Source: CBDFLD01 sp965249005
GTDB lineage: Bacteria > Acidobacteriota > UBA6911
DNA length: 64,000 nucleotides
Assembly: GCA_965249005.1 (NCBI GenBank)
Contig: CBDFLD010000009.1
Span: 84,797 to 148,796 of the forward strand
Direction: 5' to 3'
The position numbers were made by a program, and so were the translations under genes. Below, piece by piece: positions 26,069-35,274 of the stretch. Below the pieces are notes generated by a model, which was not told where the DNA came from, made no database searches, and saw only the letters and a program-made list of their open reading frames with translations. The first letter of the stretch is position 1; every line of letters starts with the position of its first letter.

Positions 26069-26525
26069 CGCGCCGGGCTGACCACCCGTTCGAAGGTCAT
26101 CGAGCCCGAACTTGCCAAACCTTCATGGTTGCGGATAAGGATCTCATGGGGGGTATGGATGGTTCCGTATCAGGTATGCTTCAATATGCTTCAATGACCT
26201 GACGGTTTCAGCCATCCGGTCCCTTATCGGCGTTTCTCGATTGAAGCTTAATCGCGAGAAGGTAAGGGCTTGGGAGCGGCGGACATCGCGTATGCACGCC
26301 CCAGTCAAAAACGCTGTTTGTGACGTAACTCGGTTCATCCTCGGACCACAGGCACAAGACAATCACGAACTCCTTCGGTACGTGCTCGACGCGGTGACGG
26401 ATCCGTAGTCACTCGAGAGGTCCAATCAAGCCACGAACATACGTCTGTCATAATCCGCCGCAGCACGGCGCATGCGCACTGACTCGCGCGCGCAAATGTC
26501 CTACTCAGCCTGATCCCATCAGGGT
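26069..26525. other. No gene recognised
   Basis: No supported frame. It contains a small perfect tandem duplication ATGCTTCAAT x2 (about 26177-26196). The missing front of the aminotransferase is not found here. Confidence 0.4.
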
Positions 26526-27359
26526 ATGCTGTTTGCGATGCGAGTTGCCGAGTCGATCAACCTCTTTTTCTTCGTGTCTTTGGCGGCTCTGGCATGGATT
26601 CGACCCCTGACAAATAAAAGGCGCCGGCGTGTCGTTGAGATCGGAACGGCTGGAATCGCATTGGCCACGGGCGCACAGTTTCTTGACGTGCTTCTTCCCC
26701 TTCCCGCGGTCGACGTCGTTCGAGATTGGTTGCCAACCGTCCTCATTCCGCTGGCGTACTGGCAGACGGGGCACTTTTTTCAGAAGCCCAACGTAGACTT
26801 TCAAGAAAAGTTAGCTCGGCTCGACGAAAGACTGCTCAAATTCTTTTTCGGGCGGCCTATTGAACAATGGCGTGAGAGTTGGATCGGTGTTTACTTGGAG
26901 CTCGCCTACGTCTTTTGCTATCCGTTTCTGCCGCTCGGGATCGGTGTCCTCTATGCATCGCAGATGCGTGGACACTCCGAGCGCTACTGGATGGTCGTAT
27001 TGCCTGCCACGTATTTCTGCTACGCGCTGCTTCCCTTCGTTCAAACAGTGCCGCCGCGGGTACTCGCCCGGCAAGAGGGATCCGGAACAAACAAGGTTCG
27101 GGCTCTTAATTTGTGGGTGCTTCGCCACACGAGTATTCAGGTGAATACGTTTCCCAGTGCCCACGTCGCATCGTCCATGGCGGCATCGTTCGTTCTGCTC
27201 GAACTCTTGCCTGCGGCGGGAATCGTTTTTCTGGCCACTGCGGTCAGTATCGCGGCCGGTGCCGTACTCGGCCGATATCACTATGCTGCCGACGCAGTCC
27301 TCGGTGCCGCTCTAGCCTTTTTTGTGTACACCTCCACCTTGCTGTTTCGGGGTCACTGA
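26526..27359 (+). CDS. PAP2-superfamily membrane phosphatase/transferase
   Basis: Polytopic inner-membrane protein of 277 aa, probably acting on lipid phosphates. About six hydrophobic segments are visible. PAP2 motif 2 is NTFPSAHVASSMAA (S211, H213) and motif 3 is LGRYHYAADAVLGA (R250, H252, D256), which would give the phosphohistidine mechanism. Motif 1 is poorly conserved (PPRVLARQEG region, residues 176-186), as in Aur1/inositolphosphotransferase-like members. ATG 26526 or 26538 may be the start. A second PAP2 protein lies at 30731-31621, both near a radical SAM gene, so a lipid-modification locus is possible. Confidence 0.8.
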   Translation: MLFAMRVAESINLFFFVSLAALAWIRPLTNKRRRRVVEIGTAGIALATGAQFLDVLLPLPAVDVVRDWLPTVLIPLAYWQTGHFFQKPNVDFQEKLARLDERLLKFFFGRPIEQWRESWIGVYLELAYVFCYPFLPLGIGVLYASQMRGHSERYWMVVLPATYFCYALLPFVQTVPPRVLARQEGSGTNKVRALNLWVLRHTSIQVNTFPSAHVASSMAASFVLLELLPAAGIVFLATAVSIAAGAVLGRYHYAADAVLGAALAFFVYTSTLLFRGH

Positions 27360-27429
27360 AGAGACCAACGTTGGAGGTTCGAGTGATCGTGGACCAACGA
27401 CGCGCCGATATGAGAGGCTGGAGATTGAA

Positions 27430-27660
27430 ATGGACTTTGCAGCTTATCTTCTCGAGCGGGGGCTAGTGACCGACAAGGAACTGGGGGCTGCCGAGGAGTT
27501 CTATCGGGATCAGTTCCAAGTGCCAATCAGCAGGCTCTCGATGTCCACGGGCAAGATGTCGGCTCAGGATGTCGCCGCCACGCTCGAGCGCCAAAAGGAA
27601 ACTGGTGAGGAGTTCGGGGAGACCGCGGTCCGACTCGGCACTCTTACCGGTATTTTGTAA
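27430..27660 (+). CDS. Small protein resembling chemotaxis/pilus-associated MshEN-like repeats, probably truncated
   Basis: 76 aa from ATG 27430, with a GGAG site 8 bases upstream; the frame is open further upstream but not plausible. It reads FAAYLLERGLVTDKELGAAEE, then LSMSTGKMSAQDVAATLER and FGETAVRLGTLTGIL. Such paired helical repeats (LLerGllt..eL..A, fGEiAvxLGylT) occur in type IV pilus and chemotaxis-linked proteins. Homologues run on after LGxLT, so the stop here suggests loss of the last residues. It follows the PAP2 gene by 70 bp on the same strand. Confidence 0.5.
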   Translation: MDFAAYLLERGLVTDKELGAAEEFYRDQFQVPISRLSMSTGKMSAQDVAATLERQKETGEEFGETAVRLGTLTGIL

Positions 27661-27821
27661 ATCCCTGGAACAGCTAGAGATATCAATAGGTTAGTTCTGC
27701 ATCAACTTTGGGTGGAGTCGGGTAAAGTTGGGTGGTCTTGGATCGCCGCGGGCACAGTTTGGGCACAGTCGCTGGATGTCCTTCAGTGTCCGCTGTGCCA
27801 CTGTCGCATAACGATTCTTAC
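27661..27821. other. No gene recognised
   Basis: Short spacer leading into repeat R2 copy C. No supported feature. Confidence 0.35.
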
Positions 27822-28068
27822 GCGATGCATCCTCCCGACACTATACAGAAGATACTCGTCTGCCTCGGCCTTCCGCCCGCAGTTCCCGCTTTCTAAGATG
27901 GACGAGATGTACCGTTCATGAGCAGGAGAATGGCATCTCCCAATTCCCTGCGTAGTCAGAGGCGTGCCTGGCTACCTATGCCGCAATGGCGGTCTGAGGT
28001 AGAATCTCCTTTGTATTCGGTTGCAGCTCGACTGCCTCTGTCAAGGAGACATAACAACACCGTTATCC
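27822..28068 (+). repeat. Dispersed repeat R2, copy C, with IS91-like transposase tail
   Basis: The + strand frame reads MHPPDTIQKILVCLGLPP and stops at 27895. This resembles the conserved end of IS91-family transposases (I.dP..I..IL..LGLP..pP..aPA). Then follow GTGCCTGG..TATGCCGCAATGGCGGTC, GAATCTCCTTTGTATTCGG, CAGCTCGACTGCC and TCAAGGAGACATAACAACACCG, shared with copies A, B and D. I read R2 as the terminal end of an IS91-like element; the front of the transposase is absent. Confidence 0.6.
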
Positions 28069-28713
28069 TCCCTCTCCCTCTCTTCGTCGATCACGACCGT
28101 GACGTTCACCATTGCTGTTGCCGCAATATCGCTTGCCGCGATCGAAGCCGTCAGCTGTGTAGTGCTCACAAAAGTAGTGGATCGGTCGTCTCCGTTCCAC
28201 TGCACGATCGCATCCGAGGTGAAATTCGAACCAGTGACGAGCAACGTAAAGTCGGCTCCGCCCGCTGTGGCTGCGTTGGGAGAGAGAATGCCAAGCGTCG
28301 GTTGTTAGCGATCACCGAAAAACGTATTTTTCTGGACGTGCGCCGAGAGGATTGGGATTCCACTTTCAGAAAAGCTGGTCAGGTTCTGCTAGAAACCACT
28401 CTATCCACGACGAAAAGGTTCACACGTTACAGGTGCCCAAACATCCCCCTGGGTGATGTTGCCACAGAAAAATCGGTTGGGGAACCTTGATCCGTCACGC
28501 GCAACCGGATTGATGTCGATCACCGCTGCGGTGCACACCCAGTCGCCTCCGGCGACGATGATGTTGAGTCCTTACAACCGGCGTGTGTTCAGAAAAGCAC
28601 GGTTTTCAGTGATCGTTAACAGTCGGCGGATCCGCAAGGGTCGTGACCACGGGAGTGAGTGCAAAAAGCAGAGCAAGTCCGGTTCGATAAATTAGAGTTT
28701 TAGTTTTCTCCAC
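28041..28713 (-). pseudogene. Decayed secreted protein with IPT/TIG domain
   Basis: Starts at GTG 28713 with a signal peptide (EKTKTLIYRTGLALLFALTP) that runs into a stop after TLADPPTVNDH. Shifted frames then show ENRAFLNTRRL, GLNIIVAGGDWVCTAAVID and RFPNRFFCGNITQGDVWAP. Last comes an IPT/TIG domain, TLGILSPNAATAGGADFTLL then VQWNGDDRSTTFVSTTQL (about 28310-28075). Repeat R2 copy C cuts it off. The start overlaps the stop of the radical SAM gene by 14 bp, so it was probably translationally coupled to it. Related in style to the large TIG proteins at 51-64 kb. Confidence 0.6.
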
Positions 28714-29881
28714 GGTGCCCCCCATTGTCTTTTTTCTGGCTTCCCTTGTGATTCGTCACATTTGCCCGCAAGACCCGCAGGGCCGTGCCGGCGAAAAACT
28801 TCCGTCTATTGTCGGAAAGAAACATCCACGCTAGTGCGCGCAGCATCCAGGGTAACTCAAAGGGCCGATCGTCATCGTTTCTCGGCGCGAGCAACTGAGT
28901 GAGTGTATCCCGCGGCCTCTCACGAAAATCATCCAGAATCGCGGTCTGATGGACGCACGAGATGGTACAGAAAGGCGCACAAGACTTGACCGTTGCACTT
29001 TCGCGCTCGAGGTCCTCTACAGTGTACCGCTCCAACGGAATTGCCGGTCTCCCACGCTGCTGCGAGCACCAATGCACCAGTCCATCCTCGCAGACGTACA
29101 GGTACCGGCTTCCGGCACGGCAGTGCCAGTCGTTGGGCTGGCCGCGAACGAGGTTCTTCTGGAAGCGATTGTTCTGAACATAGGAGAATAGAGATTTCCC
29201 TAGCTGCATGATCTTCCGGTGCGTCTGTTTTTGCTGTTGCTTCAAGGGCTCCAGTTGGCCCGAGTGGTCGTGGATGATACCCACCGTGCTGGTGAGGCCT
29301 AGATCCATCGCTCGGCGGGCAACTGCAAACGAATCCTCTGAACTCGGCAGAGAGCTCCCGATCACGGAGTTGATGTTTACGTCAAACTCCGAATGTTGCG
29401 CGAGCCATTGGAGTTTTTGATCCAGCACCTTCAGACTTTTCTTCGATACGTCGTCGGGGTTGACGTTGTCAATACTGATCTGCAGCTGGTCCAAGCCGGC
29501 ACGGTTCAGCTGCCGGATTCGATCCACGGTCAAAAGGTAGCCATTTGTGATCAAGGTCGCGATGATGCCACGGCTGCGGATGTGGCGCACGATTTCGTGA
29601 ATCTCCGGATGCAGAAGAGGTTCGCCCCCGCTGAGTGTAACGATTTGAGTTCCGAGCGCTGCCAAGAGATCTACCCGGCGAAACATCTCGTCCATTGGGA
29701 CCGGCTTGGAAAAATCGTCGAATTCATTGCAATAGGTGCAGGACAAGTTGCACCGGCGTATGGGAATGACGTGGGCCAGAATGGGACGATGGGGCGACTG
29801 TAAGCCTCTGGCAAACATTCGCGCTTCACGGTATCGACGTCGAATCCGCAGAAGTTTTCGCCGGAAAGGGATCGTTCCCAT
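28700..29881 (-). CDS. Radical SAM protein
   Basis: Cytosolic [4Fe-4S] enzyme of 393 aa. The cluster motif is RRCNLSCTYCNEFD (C44, C48, C51). It is followed by the GGEP motif (VTLSGGEPLLHPE) and a TIM-barrel with LITNGYLL and LQISIDN. The C-terminal third has a further set of cysteines (DWHCRAGSRYLYVCEDGLVHWC, CAPFCTISC), suggesting a SPASM/twitch-like auxiliary cluster. ATG 29881 (MGTIPFRRKLLRIRRRYREA) was preferred over the upstream TTG. Substrate unknown; neighbours are two PAP2 membrane proteins and a decayed secreted protein that overlaps its end. The HpnH-like layout makes a lipid-linked substrate possible, but this is a guess. Confidence 0.8.
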   Translation of the reverse strand: MGTIPFRRKLLRIRRRYREARMFARGLQSPHRPILAHVIPIRRCNLSCTYCNEFDDFSKPVPMDEMFRRVDLLAALGTQIVTLSGGEPLLHPEIHEIVRHIRSRGIIATLITNGYLLTVDRIRQLNRAGLDQLQISIDNVNPDDVSKKSLKVLDQKLQWLAQHSEFDVNINSVIGSSLPSSEDSFAVARRAMDLGLTSTVGIIHDHSGQLEPLKQQQKQTHRKIMQLGKSLFSYVQNNRFQKNLVRGQPNDWHCRAGSRYLYVCEDGLVHWCSQQRGRPAIPLERYTVEDLERESATVKSCAPFCTISCVHQTAILDDFRERPRDTLTQLLAPRNDDDRPFELPWMLRALAWMFLSDNRRKFFAGTALRVLRANVTNHKGSQKKDNGGHRGEN

Positions 29882-30270
29882 CGAACTCAGTAAATCACTT
29901 TCCGTGCTCTCCCACAAGGGCCAAGGCCCGGCCCTCCCTTGTGCTACTCCAGATCAGCCGAGGCGTTCGCCGCGGTTGGGACATCGGTCATTTTGCGGTA
30001 CCATAATCTTCGCGGTTTGTTGTTTCGTGAAATGCCTGTTTTCTTCATGAATCCAGGGAACGCATTCAAGAAAAGCGATCGATGATCCACGACGTGTCCT
30101 CAGAACCATCAAAGCAGCTTCAGCAAGCATCTGAAAGTGCGCCCGAAGGAGCAAAGAACGCGGATGGAGTTCGCAACATGCTGCTGGGGGCGGTGCTCGT
30201 GGAACTGCTCCTGATTGTGCTGCAAATCTTGTCTCCAGTTCTCGTCCCATTTCTGCAAGCCGCATTCCTT
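29882..30270. other. No confident gene; weak + strand frame
   Basis: A + strand frame opens at 30082 (MIHDVSSEPSKQLQQASESA) with one hydrophobic stretch (LLGAVLVELLLIVLQILSPV) and runs into the IS91-like tail of repeat R2 copy D. It could be a chimera of a small membrane protein and the repeat. Not otherwise recognisable. Confidence 0.35.
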
Positions 30271-30600
30271 GCAGCCATTCACCCTCCCCACGCAATACGG
30301 AAGATACTCACTTGTCTCGGCCTCCCGCCCAGGCCCCCTCCCGTAGCGCCCGCCTTACCGGATTGTGAGATGAACGAGATGTACGCTTCGTGAGCAGGAC
30401 AATGGGATCTCCAAATCCCCCGTCCAGGGGTGTGCCTGGAGGTGTGCCCGGTGACTTATGCCGCAATGGCGGTTTCAGGTAAGATCTCCTTTGTATTCGG
30501 CCGCAGCTCGACTGCCTCTGTCAAGGAACATAACAACACCGTATCGGAACCTATCAGGCAAGGCGAGGGACGTACTTCCGAGATGCAGCTTGTTTTTACT
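30271..30600 (+). repeat. Dispersed repeat R2, copy D (fullest), with IS91-like transposase tail
   Basis: Reads IHPPHAIRKILTCLGLPPRP then VAPALPDCEMNEMYAS, ending at 30393, again the C-terminus style of an IS91-type transposase. Downstream come GGAGGTGTGCCCGGTGAC, TATGCCGCAATGGCGGTTTC, AAGATCTCCTTTGTATTCGG, CAGCTCGACTGCCTCTGTC and ACGTACTTCCGAGATGCAGC. This copy contains all segments seen singly in A, B, C and E. Confidence 0.65.
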
Positions 30601-30730
30601 ATCCTATCCTCTCCTCTCACCTATTGAACATGTTGGGCAGGGTGAACTCCACCGCGGCCACTAACCTACTGAGCGGCCGAAGAAAAACCCGACAACGCCT
30701 TGCTCGTCTGCGGCTTGAATCCAGATAGAC

Positions 30731-31621
30731 TTACGATGGTTCAGATAGGGCAGCGTGCTTCGACTCTAGAAACCGGTAGGAGATCACCACGGTTGCTGCG
30801 AGCACGATTCCCGCGATACTGTCCAGAAGATAATGGAATCGGCCGTAGACCGTCGCGACGGCGATGCCGCTCACGATGGGAAGGAGCCCATAGGCCAATT
30901 GTCGCTGGCGTCTCCATGCCACCAGCAACAGAACCACCGACGCAGAAACGTGCCCGCTAGGGAAGGCTCCTCCCCGCGCCCCTCCAAGGGAAGATAGTTC
31001 GTGGACCAGGTCGTAGAAGAACTGGCCCGCCATGGGCTCGCCAAGGCGCTCCGGAAAGTAATACGGACTATCGACGGGAAAGAGGACAAAAAAAATATAG
31101 CTCGAGTAGAAAGTGCCGCCCAGCAGCAGAATCAGTTCCTGGTAGGCCGCCCTTCTGGCAGCGTACCAATACGCAGCCACCGTGGGAATGATCAAGATGT
31201 AGGAAAAGTAACAAAAATGAAGGTACTCCGACAGTGGCACCCAGGGCCAGTATTCGCTGAGATAAATGCTCGGTTGCCCCGCAAACAGACTCGTCTCTAG
31301 TGCCCGAATGGGACCGGTCAAACTCCAATCTCCAAACGCGGCGGCCAGGATTTCGACCTCCTTGTAAAGGAGTGGAAAAGCCAGGAAAGGGTACCAGTCC
31401 CGCCAGAACCGGAAGAATGACGGAATACGCTTCGAGCGGGTGAACGTGAAACGAAGCGAGGAAACCAGGATGGCGACCAATAGGTGCAACGCCACATAAA
31501 GAGGCCATCCGGGAATCGAACGCCCCCACAGCAGGATCAAAAGTGCCGTGACGACCAAATAGGCTGCCGTCAGTGTGTCGATGTGGTTCGACTCGCGGAG
31601 GTAACACCCGCTTTCCGCCAT
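30731..31621 (-). CDS. PAP2-superfamily membrane protein (inositolphosphotransferase-like)
   Basis: Polytopic inner-membrane protein of up to 296 aa. Several hydrophobic helices precede PAP2 motif 2 (RGGAFPSGHVSASVVLLLV) and motif 3 (VYGRFHYLLDSIAGIVLAA), the His/Asp catalytic set. It probably handles lipid phosphates or phospho-head-group transfer. The 5' end is uncertain: the first codons (MAESGC) lie in a run of short CGGAAAG-type repeats (31608-31645), so the true start may be near NHIDTLTAAYLVV. Convergent relation to R2 copy D downstream. Confidence 0.78.
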   Translation of the reverse strand: MAESGCYLRESNHIDTLTAAYLVVTALLILLWGRSIPGWPLYVALHLLVAILVSSLRFTFTRSKRIPSFFRFWRDWYPFLAFPLLYKEVEILAAAFGDWSLTGPIRALETSLFAGQPSIYLSEYWPWVPLSEYLHFCYFSYILIIPTVAAYWYAARRAAYQELILLLGGTFYSSYIFFVLFPVDSPYYFPERLGEPMAGQFFYDLVHELSSLGGARGGAFPSGHVSASVVLLLVAWRRQRQLAYGLLPIVSGIAVATVYGRFHYLLDSIAGIVLAATVVISYRFLESKHAALSEPS

Positions 31622-31648
31622 CCGCTTTCCGCTTTCCGCTTTTGACTC
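31606..31648. repeat. Short tandem repeats over the PAP2 gene start
   Basis: Four near-identical CCGCTTTCCG units (+ strand) with small spacers sit over the 5' end of the PAP2 frame; related GGCGGAAAG units appear at about 31715. Contiguous short units without spacers, so not CRISPR. Confidence 0.5.
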
Positions 31649-32042
31649 CCGCTAATGTGGTAGTTTACGAGTTCTTGTAGGCCAGGTCGAAAGTTTTTCC
31701 GAGAGCGGTAAGCGGGTGGCGGAAAGCTCCTTACTGTCCCACGCCCAAAGGAAAGAAATACACCAGGATCCCCAGTATGGCGACAATGACGACAACGGAC
31801 AGGAGGGCATCTCGTCGGTTCCAGCTGGCCCGGGACTTGGCTCCTCTCGCTGTATACCGTGGCCAGGTTTGGACCGCGTACCCCATCGTGCTCGAAGGTT
31901 TTGAAAAACGGCTGGACTCCCATCGCCCGGACCCGTTCCGTCACCAGCTCCCCGATAGGATACTGGACCATTGCCGTTGCGATACCCGTTCGCAGCCGGA
32001 AGCAATCCGATAGATTTGCCGCGACGTTGTCAAGAAGATACA
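31649..32042. other. No confident gene; possible small membrane protein end
   Basis: On the minus strand a frame reading SWNRRDALLSVVVIVAILGI then YFFPLGVGQ and stopping at about 31736 could be a small single-helix membrane protein, but no start can be fixed. Nothing else supported. Confidence 0.3.
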
Positions 32043-32115
32043 AGACCTCCTATCAGAAGCTGTGGGGATGGCATCTCAGGAGCGACGTACTTCCGAGATG
32101 CAGCTTGTTTTTACT
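32043..32115. repeat. Dispersed repeat R2, copy E (tail only)
   Basis: Contains TATCAGAAGCTGTGGGGATG, GCATCTCAGGAGCGACGTAC and TTCCGAGATGCAGCTTGTTT, matching the distal parts of copies A, B and D. Confidence 0.6.
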
Positions 32116-32552
32116 CATATAGACGCCCCAATTGTCAGCCTGAATATTCATCGTCTGATCCAGAGCGGGTTTCGACCTGGGACTAGCATCCTCATATTCG
32201 CGTGCTGGCTAACGCAGTAAGTGGAAAGAAACGATTTGGATTGCCTGCGAAGACTCGGGTCGTCTCGTGCTACGAAGCAGGTCGGGACGGATTCGGGATT
32301 CATCGGTATTTGATGTCGGTGGGAGTAGACCGGAATTTCCAATTTGGATCTCGGTTCCCAACATAATAGTCTCGAGCCACCATGGGAGCAAGAAAATCCC
32401 GGCCTCAGACCAACCATGGATCCAGTCAACGCATCCCAATGACCCGTTGTCGCCGTGGTAGTAGACCTTCTCACTCCTGCGTGGGCGATTTTCCAGACAC
32501 ATCGCCACACTCCTTCCATGGCATTCCAATTCCGGACTTGCAAGCCGGGCGG
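32116..32552. other. No gene recognised
   Basis: A minus-strand frame at 32209-32529 has no recognisable domain and no good start. The right end of the IS1380-type element probably lies near 32540, but I could not define terminal repeats. Confidence 0.35.
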
Positions 32553-33884
32553 CTAACCGCTTGGCAGCGGCAAGGCCCAGATCCGCCTGAGCATTTCACC
32601 AAACAACCGACGGTCCAGATGCCCCTCGGCCAAGAGCAACCAGTAGTACCGCGCGTGCTTGACCAGCCTTCCGCCAGTCTTCATCAACCGGTGCTGCAAG
32701 CTCGTGAGCGACCAGCTCTTGATCCGGGGTGGTAGCCCGAGTCGCCGCCATAGGTTGCCTAGGTTGTAGGCGAGCACGCTCAACTGCAGGCGCACTTCAT
32801 TCGCACGGAAGCGATGGCAGGACAGCCGCGTCCAATGCGTCGCCTGCTTGCCTTCTTTGATCCATTGCTCCGCCGTGCCGCGCTTGTTGTAGAACCTCAC
32901 CACCGAGCGGCTCGGCAAGCTCATGTTCGTGACAATGAACCCGACCCGCGGGAACAACTCGCCCTGGTGATGCTCGACCTTGGCGACGATCCGTCGCGGC
33001 CTCGACCAGCTTTCGGCCTGATAGCGGAAGCTCTTGTAGCGCACCAGTGGCTTGCGGCTGGGCCGACCTGGAGGACGAAACAGGATGTCGGCAATCTCCC
33101 ACTCCAGGCTCTTGTTGGACGGGATGCGTATGGCATACTGAACGCCGCGCTCTTCCAGGGTCTCGTAAACCTCTGGCTTGGCGAAGGCGGCGTCTGCTCG
33201 AAAGACGATCTCTTTGCCTTGCTCCTGTTGAAAATCGATCTCCGGCAACAGAAGCTCGTCCCAGTCCTCGGCGCTATGCACGTTACCCGGCCGCAGCTTG
33301 GCCGCCAGACAGTCCCCGTGACTATTGAACAGAAACAGCGGATGGTAACACACGGACTCGAAGTGGCCATTGTAGGCGCTGCCTTCCTGCTGACCATGCA
33401 CCGGACTCTCGCTTGAGTCCATATCCAACACTACGCGATCAGACTTGTCCAGAGCCTCGGCCTGTGCGAGTGTCTCTCGGTTCAGAGCCATCAGCCCGAT
33501 CAGATTCTCTTCTCGCGTCAGCAGCTCCGTCTCGAACCAGTGTAACGTCGAGGTCAGCGCCGCACCGCGATCCCAGTTTTTCTTCGAGCCGATCAAGCGA
33601 AAGGTCGGATCAACTGAGACCCGCGCGGCATCGTTAAGGTCTTCGTAGCCTGCCAGGCGACTATAGACCGATTGCCGCAGCAGATCGACGAGCGGGAACT
33701 GTTTGTTCAAGCCTTGCCGCGTGTCGTTGAGATGCTCGTCTATGAGTCGTCCCATCCCCAGCCGTTCGTCCAACTCGCGGACCAGAATCAGGCCACCCTC
33801 GGAGGTGACTCGCGATCCCTGAAAATCAACTTTGAGTAATCCGTTAAAGCTGAGTTGAAACCCCTTTCGTTCTTTTTCACCCAT
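32553..33884 (-). CDS. IS1380-family transposase
   Basis: DDE transposase of 443 aa with the typical front (VTSEGGLILVRELDERLG) and repeated (S/N)RLAGYEDLNDA block. Catalytic carboxylates are likely in VVLDMDSSESPVHG (D154/D156), FRADAAFAKPEVYE (D231) and the RGTAEQWIKEGK segment (Glu), characteristic of IS1380. Full length with no frameshift. The element ends could not be resolved. Confidence 0.88.
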   Translation of the reverse strand: MGEKERKGFQLSFNGLLKVDFQGSRVTSEGGLILVRELDERLGMGRLIDEHLNDTRQGLNKQFPLVDLLRQSVYSRLAGYEDLNDAARVSVDPTFRLIGSKKNWDRGAALTSTLHWFETELLTREENLIGLMALNRETLAQAEALDKSDRVVLDMDSSESPVHGQQEGSAYNGHFESVCYHPLFLFNSHGDCLAAKLRPGNVHSAEDWDELLLPEIDFQQEQGKEIVFRADAAFAKPEVYETLEERGVQYAIRIPSNKSLEWEIADILFRPPGRPSRKPLVRYKSFRYQAESWSRPRRIVAKVEHHQGELFPRVGFIVTNMSLPSRSVVRFYNKRGTAEQWIKEGKQATHWTRLSCHRFRANEVRLQLSVLAYNLGNLWRRLGLPPRIKSWSLTSLQHRLMKTGGRLVKHARYYWLLLAEGHLDRRLFGEMLRRIWALPLPSG

Positions 33885-34161
33885 CGGGTGTTGCCCTCCA
33901 ATGTGTCCTTATCATTCTCCGACGCTTATAAATAGGGATGCCGAAGGCGGCTGAAAGGTTGCTATATTTCATTCAAATTGGAAATCCGGGGTAAGATCTG
34001 TCCGTTTTGGGGTTACCACAACCTATGCTCAGGGGCTCTGCGCTGACTTGCGGCGCGTTTCTCTAAGGAAAGACACGTGGACTTCCCAATCTCCGTCTTA
34101 CCCTCCAGATCAACCTTCGTACTCAGACCAACAAAACAACAAAAATAATATCCGTACTCCT
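33885..34161. other. IS-flanking spacer
   Basis: Between two transposase genes. No gene. It presumably contains the left end of the IS1380-type element and the right end of the IS110-type element. Confidence 0.35.
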
Positions 34162-35274
34162 CTACGCAACTGCCGCTCGGTTCAGTGATTCCCAGACAAA
34201 GCCCACCATCTCTCGAGCACACGCCACTTTCACTTTGTTCACATGTAACAGCAACCGATTCCCTTTTTTGCTCAACCGACGCAAACAGCGGTCTGCAATG
34301 GCGATGTACTCCGACGCCGTATCCGCGCGCCTGGCCTTGATGTCCCTGCCAAGTTTGGTGGATCGATAGCCGCGTTGATTCGCCTCAACGAATGCCGTGC
34401 GCAGATAACGATTATCTTGTCTCGTTATGCCGAAACGGTTCGATTTGCCGCCCGATGCGTATTCTCGAATGTCCATACCAATCCAGGAAACCAACTGTCG
34501 TGGATGGGCGAATCTCTTCACATCGCCGATCTCGGTGATCATCGTCAGCGCAAACAGATGCTTGATGCCTTTGTAGCAGGTCAGTGCCTTCACAGGCTCC
34601 CGATACCTGGGTGCCACAGCCAGCTCTTGCACTTCCTCTCCGTACGCAACCAAAATATCATCCAGACTTTTCAGTTGGCGCAGCAGCAACAACAAATTCA
34701 CTTTCAGGCTTCCGGTACACTCATCAACCGTTCTCTTTAACCAACCCCAGTGGTCTTTCTGCCAGTGAGTTCTGCGTTCGGTCTCGGCCTTGTAGTGAAA
34801 ACCGTTGCGGCGGAGCAATGCCTGGATGTGTTTGCGCAGTGCTCCTTGCTGCTGTATCAACTGTTGCCTGGACCGCAACAAATCTCGATCTGCTTCAAGT
34901 TCGGCATCCGGTGCCACCACGACCGTCAACATTCCGTTCGCGTAAAACTCCGCCAGTTCTGTCGCATCGATACGGTCGGTCTTAACCGATTTTCCACCTC
35001 GTCGCGGAATACTCGACGGTGCCACCACCTCACAGTTATAGCCTCGATTCTTCAGGTCACGCTGTAGCGAGAAACCCACATACGACGCTTCGTAGCACAG
35101 CTTCAACTGCACGCCACCAAAATACTCGCGGACCTTCTCAAGCTGGCCCACCAGCCCCTTCAACGTCGGTCGACATTGAAAGACCAGAACTTCACCCGTA
35201 CGCTTGTCCAGCGCCGAACCATGGTAGCGAACATCATCGACATCGATCCCGACATAAACTATATTCTGAATCAT
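34162..35274 (-). CDS. IS110-family transposase
   Basis: RuvC-like DEDD recombinase of 370 aa. Acidic residues: D11 (YVGIDVDD), E62 (LCYEASYVG), D100 and D103 (VKTDRIDATELAEF). The C-terminal transposase_20 domain holds ALTMITEIGDVKRFAHPRQL and the nearby SWIGMDIREYASGGK with the expected serine. IS110-type enzymes use a guide RNA from the element's flank; the ~250 bp on either side would be the place to look, but I cannot identify the bridge RNA by eye. Intact. Confidence 0.9.
   Translation of the reverse strand: MIQNIVYVGIDVDDVRYHGSALDKRTGEVLVFQCRPTLKGLVGQLEKVREYFGGVQLKLCYEASYVGFSLQRDLKNRGYNCEVVAPSSIPRRGGKSVKTDRIDATELAEFYANGMLTVVVAPDAELEADRDLLRSRQQLIQQQGALRKHIQALLRRNGFHYKAETERRTHWQKDHWGWLKRTVDECTGSLKVNLLLLLRQLKSLDDILVAYGEEVQELAVAPRYREPVKALTCYKGIKHLFALTMITEIGDVKRFAHPRQLVSWIGMDIREYASGGKSNRFGITRQDNRYLRTAFVEANQRGYRSTKLGRDIKARRADTASEYIAIADRCLRRLSKKGNRLLLHVNKVKVACAREMVGFVWESLNRAAVA

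Noticed and set aside
31606..31648. CRISPR-like array
   Set aside because: Units of about 10 bp without unique spacers and no cas genes in the window.
32209..32529. 106-aa minus-strand frame beside the IS1380-type element
   Set aside because: No domain, start or ribosome-binding site; likely chance frame.
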